From contig CP087210.1 in NCBI GenBank assembly GCA_020912385.1, forward strand, positions 558,001-622,000: a DNA stretch of 64,000 nt. Direction: 5' to 3'. The position numbers and the translations under genes are program-made. This document shows positions 34,407 to 49,043 of this stretch, piece after piece. Within the stretch, counting starts at the first letter, position 1. Every line of letters begins with the position of its first letter. The notes beneath the pieces are model-generated. The model had not been told where the DNA came from and ran no database searches. It saw nothing but the letters and a program-made list of their open reading frames with translations. Origin of the DNA: Neofusicoccum parvum (Eukaryota > Ascomycota > Dothideomycetes > Botryosphaeriales > Botryosphaeriaceae).

Positions 34407-35584
34407 ATGGCGCCAGCTCCGCAGTCTCGAGATTCTGGCAGGTATGGGATCGCACGCGTCGCAACACCAAGCGGCGCATCGAGAGCTAACTGGGTGTGCA
34501 GAGGTCGTATGCCTCGGAGTACCTCGGTCTCGCAGCTCTCGTTGCCATGTACATACTCGTAAGTTCGCCCCTGCGCATGCGAGCGCCAAACATAGGGGCC
34601 GCCGCAGAAGCAGCACAGTGGCAGCGCGAGCAAGCAAAAGCGCGTATATCAGGGACTGACAGCTACCAGATTCAGTTCTTCGTTGAGCCCTTTCACCGCA
34701 TGTTCTCCCTCGACAACCTTGCGATCCAATTCCCCCACGCCGAGATCGAACGCGTCTCCGTCGGCTGGCTGTTCATCTACGCTGGCGGCATTCCGCTCGC
34801 CATCCTGATCCTCTGGGCCCTCATTTTCCGGCCAGGCGGACACAAGGCGCACATCACAATCCTGGGCTTCTTCATCAGCCTGATCCTGACCTCCTTCATC
34901 ACGGACGTGGTCAAGAATGCAGTTGGGCGACCGCGCCCCGACCTGCTCGCGCGCTGCAAGCCTGTAAGCAACGCCCACACCTCTGCAGACGACTTCGGAT
35001 CGCGTCAAACATCTCGATGGGAAATGGGAAACGGAGCTGACTTCAAGCTGGCGCCGCAGGAGAAAGGCACGCCCGCGCACCGCCTCGTCACGTTCGAGAT
35101 CTGCACCGAGACGGACCACCACACGCTGCACGACGGCTGGCGCTCGTTCCCGTCGGGCCACAGCAGCTTCTCCTTCAGCGGGCTGGGCTACCTCTCCCTC
35201 TTCATCGCCGGCCAGTGCCACGTCTTCCGGCCGCGCACCGACCTGGGCCGCGTGCTGCTGGCCCTCGCCCCCCTGCTCACCGCCGTGCTCATCGCCATCT
35301 CGCGCTGCGAGGACTACCGCCACGACGTCTACGATGTTACGGTCGGAAGTACATTGGGCATGGCGGTCGCGTGGTTCACGTATAGGAGATACTACCCCAC
35401 GCTGAGGAGTAAGAGATGCGATACTCCGTACCCAAGCAGGGCGGAGCTGGCGGACATCAGAGGCTTCTCGAAGGCGAAGACCGACGAGGAGTCGAGGATA
35501 CAGAGCGCGGCTGAGTTTGAGTTGGATGATTTGAGCGAGGATGGGAGCGAGCGGCTGCCGTTGCATAACAGCCGAGCGCCGTAG
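34407..35584 (+). CDS. PAP2 lipid phosphatase (Dpp1/Lpp1-like)
   Basis: Integral-membrane phosphatase that removes phosphate from diacylglycerol pyrophosphate or phosphatidate. Exons 34407-34441, 34504-34558, 34670-34963 and 35060-35584 give 302 residues. The three PAP2 signature motifs are present: KNAVGRPRP (residues 112-120, KxxxxxxRP), PSGH (159-162) and SRCEDYRHDVYD near residue 215 (SRxxxxxHxxxD). Hydrophobic helices lie between them, and the acidic tail is cytosolic. The ATG exon (MAPAPQSRDSG) needs an acceptor at GCAGAG, one AG later than the first, to keep frame. The third intron is 96 bp; an earlier AG would add LAPQ, so its end is uncertain. Dpp1 versus Lpp1 cannot be separated here. 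Confidence 0.88.
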
Positions 35585-36005
35585 CGTTTGTAAGATTCAG
35601 CTCAAGATTTTGAAAAAAAAAAAAGCGGCTCTTTCGATGCTGCATCACTGTTGTAAGAATTCGGCCTGGAGAGCATCCCTTTTCGTGCTTGCGGAAGGAA
35701 TGCGCAGCGGAAATAAAGGCGTTTGGGAGTTGTTATTGCAGAAAAGCGTGGATCACCTGGCGCAGCTAAACAGTAGCTCTTGTTTTTGTCAATATCAAGT
35801 TCGTTTGCGAGGGCCATCGATCCAGGAAAATGCTGGTGCCTCAGGCAAGCAGAGTCGGTCGGCCAGCTGGAACGCCGATGATCGTCATTGCGCGATGACA
35901 TCCGAGGCCGGGCGTCAGCGCCATTTCTCTGCCGTGATTTCTCACTCACCATGTAGCTTCACTTCACCCCACTCCTTGCGCAGGAGCGCTCAAACTCTCA
36001 GTAGC
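35585..36005. other. Intergenic region between lipid phosphatase and MFS gene
   Basis: 420 bp with an A12 run at about 35613 just after the phosphatase stop. It holds the 3' UTR of one gene and the promoter of the next. No other gene visible. Confidence 0.55.
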
Positions 36006-37744
36006 ATGTCGCCTCCCAACGGCCCAGCTCCCAACGCCTCTGCTGCTGCTACAGAGCACAGCCCGCTTCTTGAGGGCGGCACCAATGGCAACTCAGAGCA
36101 GCCGCCCAGCAATGGCGACGTCGACAGCATCCCGCTGGCAGAGGAGCCCAGCACGGCCAAGCTGGTCCTAACACTGGCAAGTGTGTGGGTTGGTGTCTTC
36201 CTTGCAGCGCTAGGTAGGTTTGCTTTTAATAACACTCAAGAGTCCTCCGCAGTGGCAGCTAATGGTGCCTAGATTCGACAATTATCGCCACATTGAGTGC
36301 GCCCATATCCGACTCGTTCAATTCGTTCACGCTATTCTCCTGGCTTGCTACCGCCTATCTCATCGCCAATGCTGCCATTCAACCCCTCAGCGGGCGACTG
36401 ACCGACATCTTCTCGCGTCGGACTGGCCTGGTCATCTCGAACGTCCTCTTCGGCGCTGGCAACCTGATATGCGGACTTGCGAAGAGCCAGAGCGTCATGA
36501 TACTAGGTCGCGTAGTCGCGGGCATGGGCGGCGGTGGTCTTCTCACCATCTCGACCTTCGTGACGACCGATCTGGTCCCGTTGCGCCGGCGGGGGCTGTG
36601 GCAGGGCTTCGGGAACCTATCTTTTGGGTTGGGCAGCGGGCTTGGAGGAGTATTCGGCGGCTGGATCAATGACGCGCTGTCCTGGAGATGGGCATTTCTC
36701 ATACAAGTGCCGCTGATAGTCATTTCCGGGCTCCTGGTCTACTTTACTATCAAGATCCCCGTCAAGGAGAAGAATATGTCGCGCATCCGGCGCGTCGATT
36801 TCCTAGGCAGCATCACGCTGGTCACAAGCCTGGTCCTCCTGCTCCTCGCGCTCAACTCAGGCGGCAACCTCGTCCCCTGGACCCATCCGCTCGTCCTGGT
36901 CAGCCTGCCCCTCTTCGCCGCATTTCTCCTCGCCTTCATCTTCGTTGAGGACCGCGTCGCCAAGGAGCCCATCATCCCGGTCCGCCTGCTCCTCCATCGC
37001 ACCGTCTGGAGCGCCTGTCTGACCAACTGGTTCACGACCATGTCCGTCTTCGCCATCCTCTACTACGGCCCCATCTACTTCCAGGTCCGCGGCCTCAGCG
37101 CTACCCAGGCCGGCATCCGCCTGATCCCGCAAGCCGTCGGCACGGCCGGCGGCTCCATCGCCGTGGGCCTGGTGACGCGCGCGACCGGGCGGTACTGGCA
37201 CGTCAACGCAGGCATCGAAGCGACGCTCGTGCTGGCCATCGGCCTGATCGCGGGGACGTTCCGCGCGACGACGCCGGCGTGGCCGCCGTTCGCGTACTTC
37301 CTCCTCGTCGGGTTCGGCTACGGCGGCATGCTGACGACGACGCTGCTCGCGCTCATCGCGGCGGTGGACCACGCCCACCAGGCCGTCGTCACGTCGGCCA
37401 GCTACGCGTTCCGCAGCACCGGCAGTACCGTCGGCATCGCCGTCGCCGGCGCCGTCTTCCAGAACGTCCTCAAGCAGGAGCTGTGGCGCCGCTTCGGCGA
37501 CCGCGACGGCGCCGCCGACGTGATCGCGCGCATCAGGGATAGCGTGGGCGCGGTGCAGGGCCTGCCGCCGGATTGGAAGGAGGGCGTGCTGGCGGCGTAC
37601 ATGCAGGCGTTGACGGCGGTGTGGTGGACGACGTTTGGGATTGCGGCGTTGGGGGCGCTGTGCAGTTTGGCGATGGGGGAGCATCGGTTGCATAAGGATC
37701 TGGCGAGGACGGGGGACGCGGAGGAGGAGGAGGACGACGAGTAG
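36006..37744 (+). CDS. MFS transporter, DHA2, vacuolar basic amino acid (Vba/Fnx) type
   Basis: Fourteen-helix major facilitator resembling Vba1/Vba2 and Fnx1, which import basic amino acids into the vacuole; the substrate is inferred. Exons 36006-36213 and 36273-37744 (59-bp intron) give 559 residues. The N-terminal 50 residues are low-complexity cytosolic sequence with SPLLEGG, resembling a dileucine-type vacuolar sorting signal. Helix signatures are VFLAALDSTIIATLSAPIS (built across the intron), SGRLTDIFSRRTGL (loop 2-3 motif), GRVVAGMGGGGLLTISTF, SFGLGSGLGGVFGGWINDAL and SWRWAFLIQVP. The C-terminal loop ends in acidic EEEEDDE. The intron position after the first helix is typical of this family. 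A siderophore or drug exporter is the main alternative. Confidence 0.9.
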
Positions 37745-37926
37745 AATGGGGTGGTTTAGAGGAAGAGTGAACCAGGCGGGCAAGAAAGAAAAAAAGAGAA
37801 GAGAAGAACAGATCATGAAGATTTCCATTTACGCCAATTGCAGCTTTAAGGGTTTATACAGGTATCCCCGCCAACGCCGTTTCCCAAAAATCGGAACGCC
37901 TGCACAGCGCAGCGCTCGCTCTCAAC

Positions 37927-38443
37927 TCATTTCTCCCACGCCCCAATCCCCAGATGATCAACCTCCTCCACCTGCTTCTGCTGCTGCTTCTTCGCGCCCT
38001 TGATCTTCTTCTGGCTCTCGCCGACCGCCTCTATGGCGCCGTTCCCGACGGCGCGGTCGCGCGACTCGGCCTTGGCCGAGCCGACGGCCGACAGGTTGCC
38101 GTGGCCGGCGCCCTTGGCCTGCGCCGCCGTGTCGGTGTGCTCGACGGTGCGCGAGGAGCCGTCGGCGGCCGTGTCGGTGGTCTTCTTGCTCCGCTGGAAC
38201 ATGCTGCCGGAGAGGGCGGCGAAGATGTTGAGGTTGAGGCCGGCCTGCGGCGTTCTGTGAGCGGGGGTGGGGGAGTGGGTGGTAGAGGGTGGCATCTGGG
38301 GCAAGGAAGAGTTGGTGGTGGGACCGGACGGGACGGACCTTGGCCTCGGCGCTGGCGTACTGCTCGCGCGCTTCCACTTGCGGCTGGCTGAGCTGCTGCT
38401 CGTCGGCTGCGGCGCGGCGGGCGACTTGCTGCTTGCTCGACAT
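37927..38443 (-). CDS. Small hypothetical protein, Ala/Lys/Gln-rich
   Basis: I do not recognise the function. Exons 38443-38339 and 38244-37927 (94-bp intron, GTCCGT donor) give 140 residues. The join reads ASAEAK-AGLNLNIFAALSGS, which keeps the frame and removes a poor Pro-rich stretch. The N-terminus is Gln/Arg/Ala-rich (SSKQQVARRAAADEQQ). The middle has a small hydrophobic motif LNLNIFAALSGSMF, followed by a polar, Thr/Ser/Lys-rich tail ending in VEEVDHLGIGAWEK. No signal peptide or membrane helix. The clear intron and coherent composition make it a likely real gene. Confidence 0.6.
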
Positions 38444-39259
38444 TTTTTGTTCTTCTGTTTGGTGGTGTACTGAGGGCTGATGGGGTGTGAGGCTTCTGGC
38501 CTGATTTTGAGGGATTGAGGTAATTAAATTTACGGTTTGCGCCCGGTTGCACGGAGAATGGTAGACGGCAGGCAGGCAATTTGTTTAAGGAATTGAATAC
38601 AAGCCGGAGTGGGCAGGCCGGACGTAAATATCTGGGATGGAGGGGACGCGACGGATATCTGACGGGATGACGTAGTTGTACATGCTCGTCACGTGCGGAT
38701 AAGCCCGACTGGTGCAGAAGAAACCTGCTCGCGAACCCTGCACAGGACCCTGATCCACGCGTCCAACTTTTGATGCGAGGAGATCTCAGGGTCTGTTGCT
38801 GAGGGCTGAGGCCTTGATGGATGATGTTTTGTCGTGGCCGGTCCGAGGGGCCGCTGACGGCTTACTATCGGCCAGGTCTATTCTCCATTGTTAAACCCAC
38901 TCAGTCGCTGCTTTTCCTCAATCCCAAATAACAACATCGTCAATCACTTACTTCTCTCACTCTGAATATGAGCACTCAAGCACAGTAGAAATGCCTTATC
39001 ACAGTTTAAGCCCCTAGAAAATCAAACCAGCACTGTGCTTTTCTACTCATTCCATTCACCACGCTCACAACGTAGGAACCTGAAGAAGTGGACGCGGAAA
39101 AGCCTCCAAAAATCACTTTGGAAACAAGTTCATTGAGGCTCACTCTCCGCCACTACACCGAAGAAGAAAAGCCAAGAAGAGCAGCCATCCTCAACCCCCA
39201 CCCACCAACAACCCCCCTTTCCCCGCCTCCAACCCGCCTCCATCCGTCCCACGCACCCC
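38444..39259. other. Intergenic region upstream of small hypothetical gene and downstream of glucoamylase
   Basis: About 815 bp. The left part holds the promoter of the 140-residue gene. The A/T-rich stretch at 38.9-39.2 kb fits the glucoamylase 3' UTR. No other gene seen. Confidence 0.55.
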
Positions 39260-41721
<2,462 letters not shown>

Positions 41722-43722
41722 GATGCTGCCGAGTTGGAGGAACAACGATGACCAAGGACGAATCGAGGCGCGGGGAACACTGGAATCGAGGTCCTGCGCT
41801 GCCTCTAAAAATTTCCTGGTGGGATATGGCAGCCCCTTTTTATATTGATGCCCCCGGCTGAATCTGCGAGTCACGACACCCAAGAGCGAAGGCCGTATTT
41901 AGTGTTCAAGGTTCATGGCGGACCGGTCCTAGTGAGAAGAGTCGGGGGCGCGTGCAGACCAGGCAGGCGGCCTGGCGCCCGATGGAATGGGTGCGGTTGC
42001 GCACCAAGCCAGGCGAGGCAAGAAAAAATCTTGCTCCGGTCATGGTCAGCTGCGGTGGTGTTGAACGGCGGTGTTCCGGTCGGCAGGAAGGGCCCGAAGG
42101 CACTGGCTGGTGCATCGGAGCGAGGAGCTGGAGACGGAAGGTGGGAAAGTGTGGGGAATTAGCGGGCACTAAAGAGCTGAGCAGCGGCCGGCCAAAGAGA
42201 CGAAGAATCCGGGGACGGCGACAGCGACGGCGGCCATGAGGCTGCTAACGCATGCATGGGCGGGAAGAGCGAAGCGACGCGCCGCTGACAAGCATGACTT
42301 TCGCCCGGGATGGTCGCTGCCGCGTGCTGTGATTGGCCGGATGTCGGCGCGGGCGACGAAGGCGAGCACCGCGGGCTTGCGGTGATCAGGAATTCCGGAG
42401 AGGTCAGTGGTGGAAGCGGGCGGAAGACTATGCGGGCCCGCGGGGTACCTTGCATGCTTTCAATATTTCGCACGAGTGGTGCAAAACCCGGAGTCTTGTC
42501 ATGATGGGGAGATTGGAGTGGCCCTCCTGGCTCGCCGGCTGCTGACTGGTTCCCGCTTCTTCTGTCCGTCATCTCCGCCAGAACCCGCTCCTCCGTGGGC
42601 CTGCAAGAGCACCTGCTGATTCGCACATGCTCGCGCCGCCTGCGCCGAGGCCTTCTCGCGCTATGCGGATCCACCGCCTCCAATCACATTGCTGAGCGCC
42701 ATGTGTACCTATAGGGCGGAGACCGGGGTAGATGCGCGAATTTGTTTATAGAAAAACGGCCCAGGTGCGTCTCTACTCGGTGACACCACGACGCGGCGTT
42801 CACGGACCCGGTTGCCAGTTAGGATCGGCTCGACTGCCTCATCATTCTTCCGTGCAGTGCATTTGCCCTTTTCGCTCCAAAGCAAGAAGCGTGCATCATC
42901 AGGGCTGTTCTTCTAGCGTGTCTGTGTGGCGCATACCCCGGCCCTACAGCTTCTAGAAGGATTGTAGTTGTAGGTCACCGTCCCAATCCTACCCCCTGCC
43001 CTTTCTGGCCAGCCAACCAGCTATATGCCGAACCTGCATTGGCGATTCAGGGTGCAACGCAGGCACCGCTGCAGGAGAGGAATAAACGTGTCAGCAGGAC
43101 CTGTACCTGCGACACTAACGGCCGCCTGCAGCAACGGCTCCACACTTCCCCGCCAAGTTTCTCGATGGAGATGAGGAAACGAAAGGGCCAGCCCGCTCTG
43201 CGGAGCTATGGCGATGTGTAAAATCCTGAGCTATGCCGCGAGGTGAGTAGTGTCCGGAGGGACTTACGCTCCGTTTCTCCCGTCCACTTCAGCCGTTGCG
43301 TCGATTCTTCTTGTTGCGCTGTTCGTTATTCATGCAACTTCGCCTAATTTGCTACCCAGCGCCGCTGTGCCGTCATCGCTTGAGCCACAATACTGGAGCC
43401 GAAGCCTCTCCCGACATACGACCACTCACAACATCCGGTTTGTTGCTAGGGGCGCGGCGCCGTTGTCTTTACGGGTTACTCTCACCTGTGGGGCTCCGGA
43501 TGGTTGCATTCTCGCTTGGTGTTGAAGGACTGATCAACCCGGGCCGAGCACACAATGTGCGAGAGATTTCCGCCCGGACGAATGTTCCAACTCCGGACGG
43601 GCAACAAACCATTTTGCCACTTACAGTGAAGAAAATCTCACATGTCAGCTGCCATGTCAGGATGTTGGCGTGATGGAGAAGTATGTGGTGGTGCTGTGAT
43701 GATTTTGTTCATTTGGCAGCTG
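41722..43722. other. Glucoamylase promoter and intergenic region
   Basis: 2.0 kb between the glucoamylase start and the stop of the next leftward gene. The right half is downstream of the CorA-like gene. I looked for CGG-N8-CGG amylase-regulator sites and found only CGG triplets at other spacings. No credible gene. Confidence 0.5.
41835..41844 (-). promoter_or_regulatory. TATA box of the glucoamylase gene
   Basis: The minus strand reads TATAAAAAGG about 115 bp upstream of the glucoamylase ATG, a good fungal TATA box at a normal distance. Confidence 0.65.
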
Positions 43723-46466
43723 CTAAACCTCCTGGGTCTGCGTCCGACTTTCTTCTTTCTCATCCCTGCGTGATATCCTCTTCAGAAACTTTGGATCAAA
43801 CCACCTCTTTTTCCTCCTTTCGCCATCCTCCGATCCCTCTGTGGAATCATCCTTTTCCATATCCGTGCTCGTTGGTGAGCGTTGGGGCCGGTCCCGTACG
43901 TCCGAGGAAACGCTCTGTCTCCGAGAGTAGGAAAGACGAGGGCTGTTCTGTTTTTCCTCTTCCGCTTCACGCGCCTGGCCATTCTTTGGTCGACTAGACC
44001 TCGGGGCTAAGCCGGATATGAAGGCCAGGAACCAAATACTTGATCTCATGACCTCTTTACAACGTGCTTTCCAAAACTCGTATCCTTTGGTCGTGTTGAG
44101 AGACCCGATCAGCAAGAAGAATGGCACGCAGACGGTGACCAGAACCGTGCCAAACTCCCAAAAAGTGTGTTCAGTCGACATGTTTGTCATCCCAAAGACG
44201 CTTGTCACGAAGGTGAGGGGCTGGGGTTGTGTGAGCTGACGTCTCATTTGAGAGTGATTGGAAGTGAACTCACCATGAAGAAGATGTTGATGAGCGTCAA
44301 AAGTTTGACGTTGTGCCCCTGAAGAATGGTGATCTCGGAAAGCTCGACAGACTTGCGTGACTCCAGAACCGATGTGCCACTGAACAGCTGATCTCGCAGG
44401 TCTCGAATCTCGAGCCGACGGTCATTATTTTCCTTTACCTGGGCCTCCAAGTGTCGAACTTCGCGCTCGAATTCTTTGCGCAAGAGATAAAGCTTCCGTC
44501 TGAAGTGGTCGTTGCGGGGTAACGCATCGTCAAGGAGCGGCCAAATACTTTTGTGCTTGCCTTCCCATACCTCCTCCGTAAAAGTGTCTTCGTATGCGTC
44601 AATCATGGCTTTGATACTGTCGTTGATGGATCCGAGGGTCTGGTGTGCCCAGAAGTACCCTCTAGTGTACGTGAAGTTGGCATCCTCGAACAGTCGTTTA
44701 TCTCGTTGGTCCTCGTCAAAGATGAAGTCTGGAGGTGGGGTAATCATTTTGGTGATTTGTTTGTAAATTTCTTCGTATCGTTTACGCGCATCCCGGAACT
44801 CCATCAGCACCGTTGCCAGAAACGCCTCCGGGCCATTGACGTAGTGCTTGCTTGAGTCGTGAGCATCGGCACATCCGAGCCAATCTGGATAGGCCTGAAT
44901 ATTGAGCACCAGCCACGGAGAGAATGGATCGTACACGAGACCCTGCCTTGCCTTCGAAGTCTTTCGTCGAGACGTGTTGCGGATTTTCTTGATGGGGTCT
45001 CCAAGCAAGGCCAAAGAAACTACTGAGCTGCAGCGGGTGAGAGGAAGGTGACTGCTTGACGCAGAGAGACGCTTGTCGTGGCTTTGCCAAGGCATGGGCT
45101 GACGATCTTCGCCGATGATGGTATAGTACTCAAAGCTGAAGGTGAATGTTCGTTGGTGCCGTGAGTCTCCTGAGAATGGCCTGTGAGGTGTAGCCTTTGA
45201 CACCGGGGTTAGTAGAGAGCGCGCGTAGGCATCAAGCACGGAAGAGGACGTGGTGAAGAGGCTTTGTACCGATGAGTGTTCGGAATTGACCAGATGTAGG
45301 AAAAGCTCGTCCATGTCGAAATGTTCCATCATCGCATAATGTAACGCTCCGAAGACGACAGGCGCAGGCTCTTGGGCGATACTAGGGACTGTCAGCCTTG
45401 TCCGTATAGCGCAGATGTTAAGATGATCCTACAGTATTCGGCCCACGGCAGGGCGGTGGCCGGACTCCACATTGACGTCCTGGAGAGTGTGTTATTGGAC
45501 TGAATCAACTGATCAAGCTTTGTACGGAGTCCGGCAAGGTCGGCATGGTAGCCGAGAAGTCATACAGACAGGGGTTTTAATGGGGATTTGAAACATTCAT
45601 CATGCCAAGTATATGGTCCGGATGGTGTGCCGACTCATCCGACGAACGTTCAAAACCCAACGACGTCCCACCAGGGGAAGACTTTAACTCCCCGACTTGA
45701 AACTGCATGAACTTTGCTCGCCAGGACTGTTCAAAGCTGTGTGGAACATGAAAACTCCCACATACCTTGACAGTGTTCCAAAATAGAGCCTCTTTCGACT
45801 GCGCTCCCTCCTCCTCTTCCTCGTCGACATCGATGCTCAGGGGCGCGCCGTCCGGCCCCACGTCGAACACCTGGTAGCTAGAAAGATGTGATCGGTCTCC
45901 GGCTCGGGAGATGGGAAAGAGATTAGGATGCCTCAACTGGCCGTCACACACTACGTCTTCAAGGATGGTTTGGCCACATGACTCCCATTCATAGGTTCTC
46001 AGGTGAGTGCGCAGATCCTCCTCGGCTAGCGACTTCTTCGGTAAAGGCATTCGAACCTTTTGGATTCAAAGGGTTAGCAAAGCGAGCAAAGCGGAGCAGT
46101 GAAGGTTGATCCAGTTCCCAGAAAGAAGGCGCAGCAACTCCAGGTGGCCCGAGCGCCTGGCCTATAAGAAGAAAGACCACCTACATAGTACGTCTCGTCG
46201 TCCTCGTCATCGCTGTCCACGGACATGGCTGAGCTTTGGAGCAACGACGCGATGCCGGTCGACTTGCGGCTCGGCTCGGCAAACGACACGGTCGACTGAC
46301 GGCCGATTCCATCACTGAAGGTGGGCGACGACGGGCTCTCGTCCTGCTGGCGGGCTGCTTCCTGCTGGCGGAGAGCCGTGTGGACGCGCTGCTCCAGGGC
46401 CAGGAAGGCGGTGCGCTGGTCCTCGAGCTGCCTGAGCAGGTCCTCGGTGCTCATGTCGGTGCTCAT
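43723..46466 (-). CDS. CorA-like Mg2+ transporter domain protein with GMTNM motif
   Basis: Membrane protein of the fungal CorA-like branch, C-terminal two-helix type. Exons 46466-46185, 46056-45766, 45479-45433, 45381-44274 and 44220-43723 give 741 residues; every join keeps frame. The N-terminus is a coiled coil (LLRQLEDQRTAFLALEQRV) and acidic Ser-rich stretch. The middle contains WNTVK-DVNVESGHRPAVGRIL-IAQEPAPVVFGALHYAMMEH, a block I recognise from these fungal proteins. A long coiled coil (about 480-560, EVRHLEAQVKENNDRRLEI) precedes the first helix and FGMTNM (Gly586), the counterpart of the CorA GMN pore motif, then a second helix (FGTVLVTVCVPFFLLIGSL). The C-terminal 130 residues are charged and phosphorylatable. 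Intron 2 is 286 bp. Magnesium transport is not assured given the altered motif. Confidence 0.85.
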
Positions 46467-48214
46467 TTTCTCGTCCGGCGGAGCGCGTGGCGCGGTTAGT
46501 ACGAGGGTGCAGCGAAAACTTCACACGACCAGCTTCCGTGCCAGCAGGTTGCAAGTCAATAATATGGCGCACAGCAGCTGCAAGGGCGTTAGTGGTCTAT
46601 CGTCGGGCAGTGGACCGCGAAAGGATCGTGCCGTGGGAGGCGGGAGCCGCAGGCACAGCGAGTGGCGGCCGAAGGAAGCATGATTCAGGCGCTTGGATGG
46701 TAGCCCCATCGGGGTCGTGGAGAAGCGGTGAGACGCGCGCGGCCTACCAGAGGGCGACATGTACGGGCCCGCACCGGTCAATTGAGCTTCCGAGCCCCCG
46801 CTGGCTGGAGACGGCCTAGCCGACAAGCACACCAAGACGCTGCTGCTGGCGAGCGGGGAGACGGGCAGCGAATGGGCGCGGCCGCCGGGGACGATGCTGG
46901 AGAGGCCGAGCTGGGCGCGGATGGCGAGCGATCTGCCTGCTGCCAGCCTCGCCGTAAGCGAGCGAGTCCGCACCTCCGCCGCCGCCGGCAGACCCGCCGC
47001 CTGCGACTCCAGCACGCCGGGCCACGACACGCAATTGCCGGAAGGAGTGGCCGAGCCCGCAGGAACGGGGAGCGAGCGGCGCAGATGTGCTGGAGCGACC
47101 TTCTGGAAGGTTGATCTCACGTGTCGTTAGGGCTCGTTTTCCCCATTCCGAAACGCTCCATCCTGCCACACCGTCTCCCGCCGCGAGCACTGCGCTTCTC
47201 AGACACCAGCTCGGCTGCCGAGTAGAAAATTCTGCTGCAGGCCCATCAAATCTGCGTCAGGCCAACCCGAAGCCTGCGGCACACCTGCCTCTTCTCGCCC
47301 TTCGGAGATACGCTGGAGATACCGCCTGGCGTCATCGTGGAGATTGTCCGAGACTGGGCGTTCGAGATCAGCAAACACGCTGTCATGGGCCTGTCTCTGT
47401 TGACCGCGGGCTCCGCAATGATTTGCAATTGCGGCGAAGAAGACATCTGTCATCTTGCGGTTCAACCCGACGCACAGTGCCGGCTGGGACTGCGGCTGCA
47501 GGTCTGAGGTGCAAGAGCGCGTTGTTGCACCATCGCTGAAACTTTTCCATCCACTCTCGCTCTTATCGATCACGATAGAGCAGTCTCGATCCGCAGATAC
47601 CGCCGCTCACTTCATATGAAACGCTCCGCTATCTTCTGCGCGTAGCAGTGCAGCTTCCGCTTCTCGGCGCATGCAATGACAACACTGCGTTCACACCTAC
47701 TTTTCAGCACTTGGCACGCTTGTTGTCATCGGAGCACGGCGCGCAACGACGCATCTGAACTCGTCGAAGAAGACTTGGTCCTACATGCAGGCAAAGATTC
47801 TCATTCGTGCGGAACATCTTGACCGTGGGAGGCCTTGCAGCCCCTAGATTTAGACGGCCTCACCACCTCCCTTGAATCGCCAAACGGAATATACGACTGG
47901 TCTGACGTTCAGATGCAAGACCTCAGCCCTATCGGCAACCTCGCAAAGCATAGATCAACCGACGCTCTCACGTTCTGTCTCTCACGCGGTGCGGCACGCA
48001 CGGGCAATCAGTGGACGCGCCGTATCTGAGGCATTTTACGGAATTCTGGAGACCTATCCAAACTCCATACCACACGGCGCACCAAAACATTGGGACGAAC
48101 TTTCCTTGTTCGAGCCGTACCCACAGGAGCCTTAGCACACGGAAGCCTCTGCTCGCACGAACTCCACCCACAGCACCTCCACACAAACCCGGCACCCCAC
48201 CATCTCCTCAGCCC
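46467..48214. other. Intergenic region upstream of the CorA-like gene
   Basis: 1.75 kb including the CorA-like promoter on the left and the DUF1349 gene 3' side on the right. Several frames of 120-200 codons overlap on both strands near 46.5-47.1 kb; none shows a domain. Confidence 0.5.
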
Positions 48215-49043
48215 TCACGCAACCTCCACCTCCACTCCCTCAAAGCTCACCACCAGCCCCTCCTCACCCACAACACTCTCCTTCGCGGCCGGCCTCGCCG
48301 CCATCGCCCTCACATCCACACTCCACCCCTCCTCCTCCGCAAACCACCACGTCACCTCCCGCAGCGGCCTCCTCTCCCTCTCCTCCCCGCCCTCCCCCAG
48401 CACGATCTCGTACACCCACAAGCTCGACCCCAGCTCGTCCTTCTCGCGGCGCACCTCGATGGTCGTCGCGCCGCTCGCCCCGCCGTCCGCCGGCGCCGCC
48501 ACGCTCCAGTCCGAGTGCGTCTGCGTGGCGACCGTGCTCAGGTACACGCGGTCGAGGTAGTACTCGATGCCGGTCTTGAGCCAGCGCGACGTCGCGGCGG
48601 TGGTGCCCGGGGTCGTGAGGTGGAGGAGCAGCCCGCCTTGGTCGTAGCGCGTCGTCCAGGGGCCGCGGAGCGTGAGGCGCGCGCGCGTGAAGGAGGAGAG
48701 GGGGATGGGGCCGCTGGGGAGGAGGGGCTGCGTCGGCGCGTTGAAGCTGTGGGGTGCGTTAGTGATGCGTGGGTGCGGGCGGGGAGGTGGTTGTTGGATT
48801 TTGGGGAGTGCGAATGGCTTTGGGCGGACACGGCGGGATGTCATGCCAAAGCTATCTAGGTGAATGCTTCAAATGTGTATGCAATCGTGTTTTGCGAATG
48901 CAGTTTGTGCTAGCTGTTGGCTCTAGCAGCTCTCTGCGGGGATTTGCTGGGGGTGGGCTGCGCGTTTACCTGTTAGTGCTAGGTGGCTTGCGCCAGATGT
49001 CGGTGCCGGGCGGGGCGGTGATAGTGAAGGTGTCGTTCGGCAT
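48215..49043 (-). CDS. DUF1349 / concanavalin-like beta-sandwich protein
   Basis: Small soluble protein of the DUF1349 family (fungal members are annotated as similar to yeast Ree1, 'regulation of enolase'; the biochemical role is uncertain). Exons 49043-48970 and 48746-48215 give 201 residues. The start MPNDTFTITAPPGTDIWRKP is joined across a 223-bp intron to SFNAPTQPLLPSGPI. Diagnostic beta-strand blocks follow: YDQGGLLLHLT, RWLKTGIEYYLDRVYLSTVA, THSDWSV, then WVYEIVLG and VTWWFAEEEGWSVDVRAM. No signal peptide. The intron is about four times the usual size here, but both splice sites are good and the junction Ser is formed in frame. It stands alone in its orientation with no related neighbour. 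Confidence 0.82.

Noticed and set aside
41722..42700. AmyR-type CGG-N8-CGG sites in the glucoamylase promoter
   Set aside because: CGG triplets are frequent in this GC-rich DNA, but none I found has the required spacing.
45590..45620. snoRNA C-box-like ATGATGA in the long CorA intron
   Set aside because: No D box (CTGA) at a suitable distance and no terminal stem.
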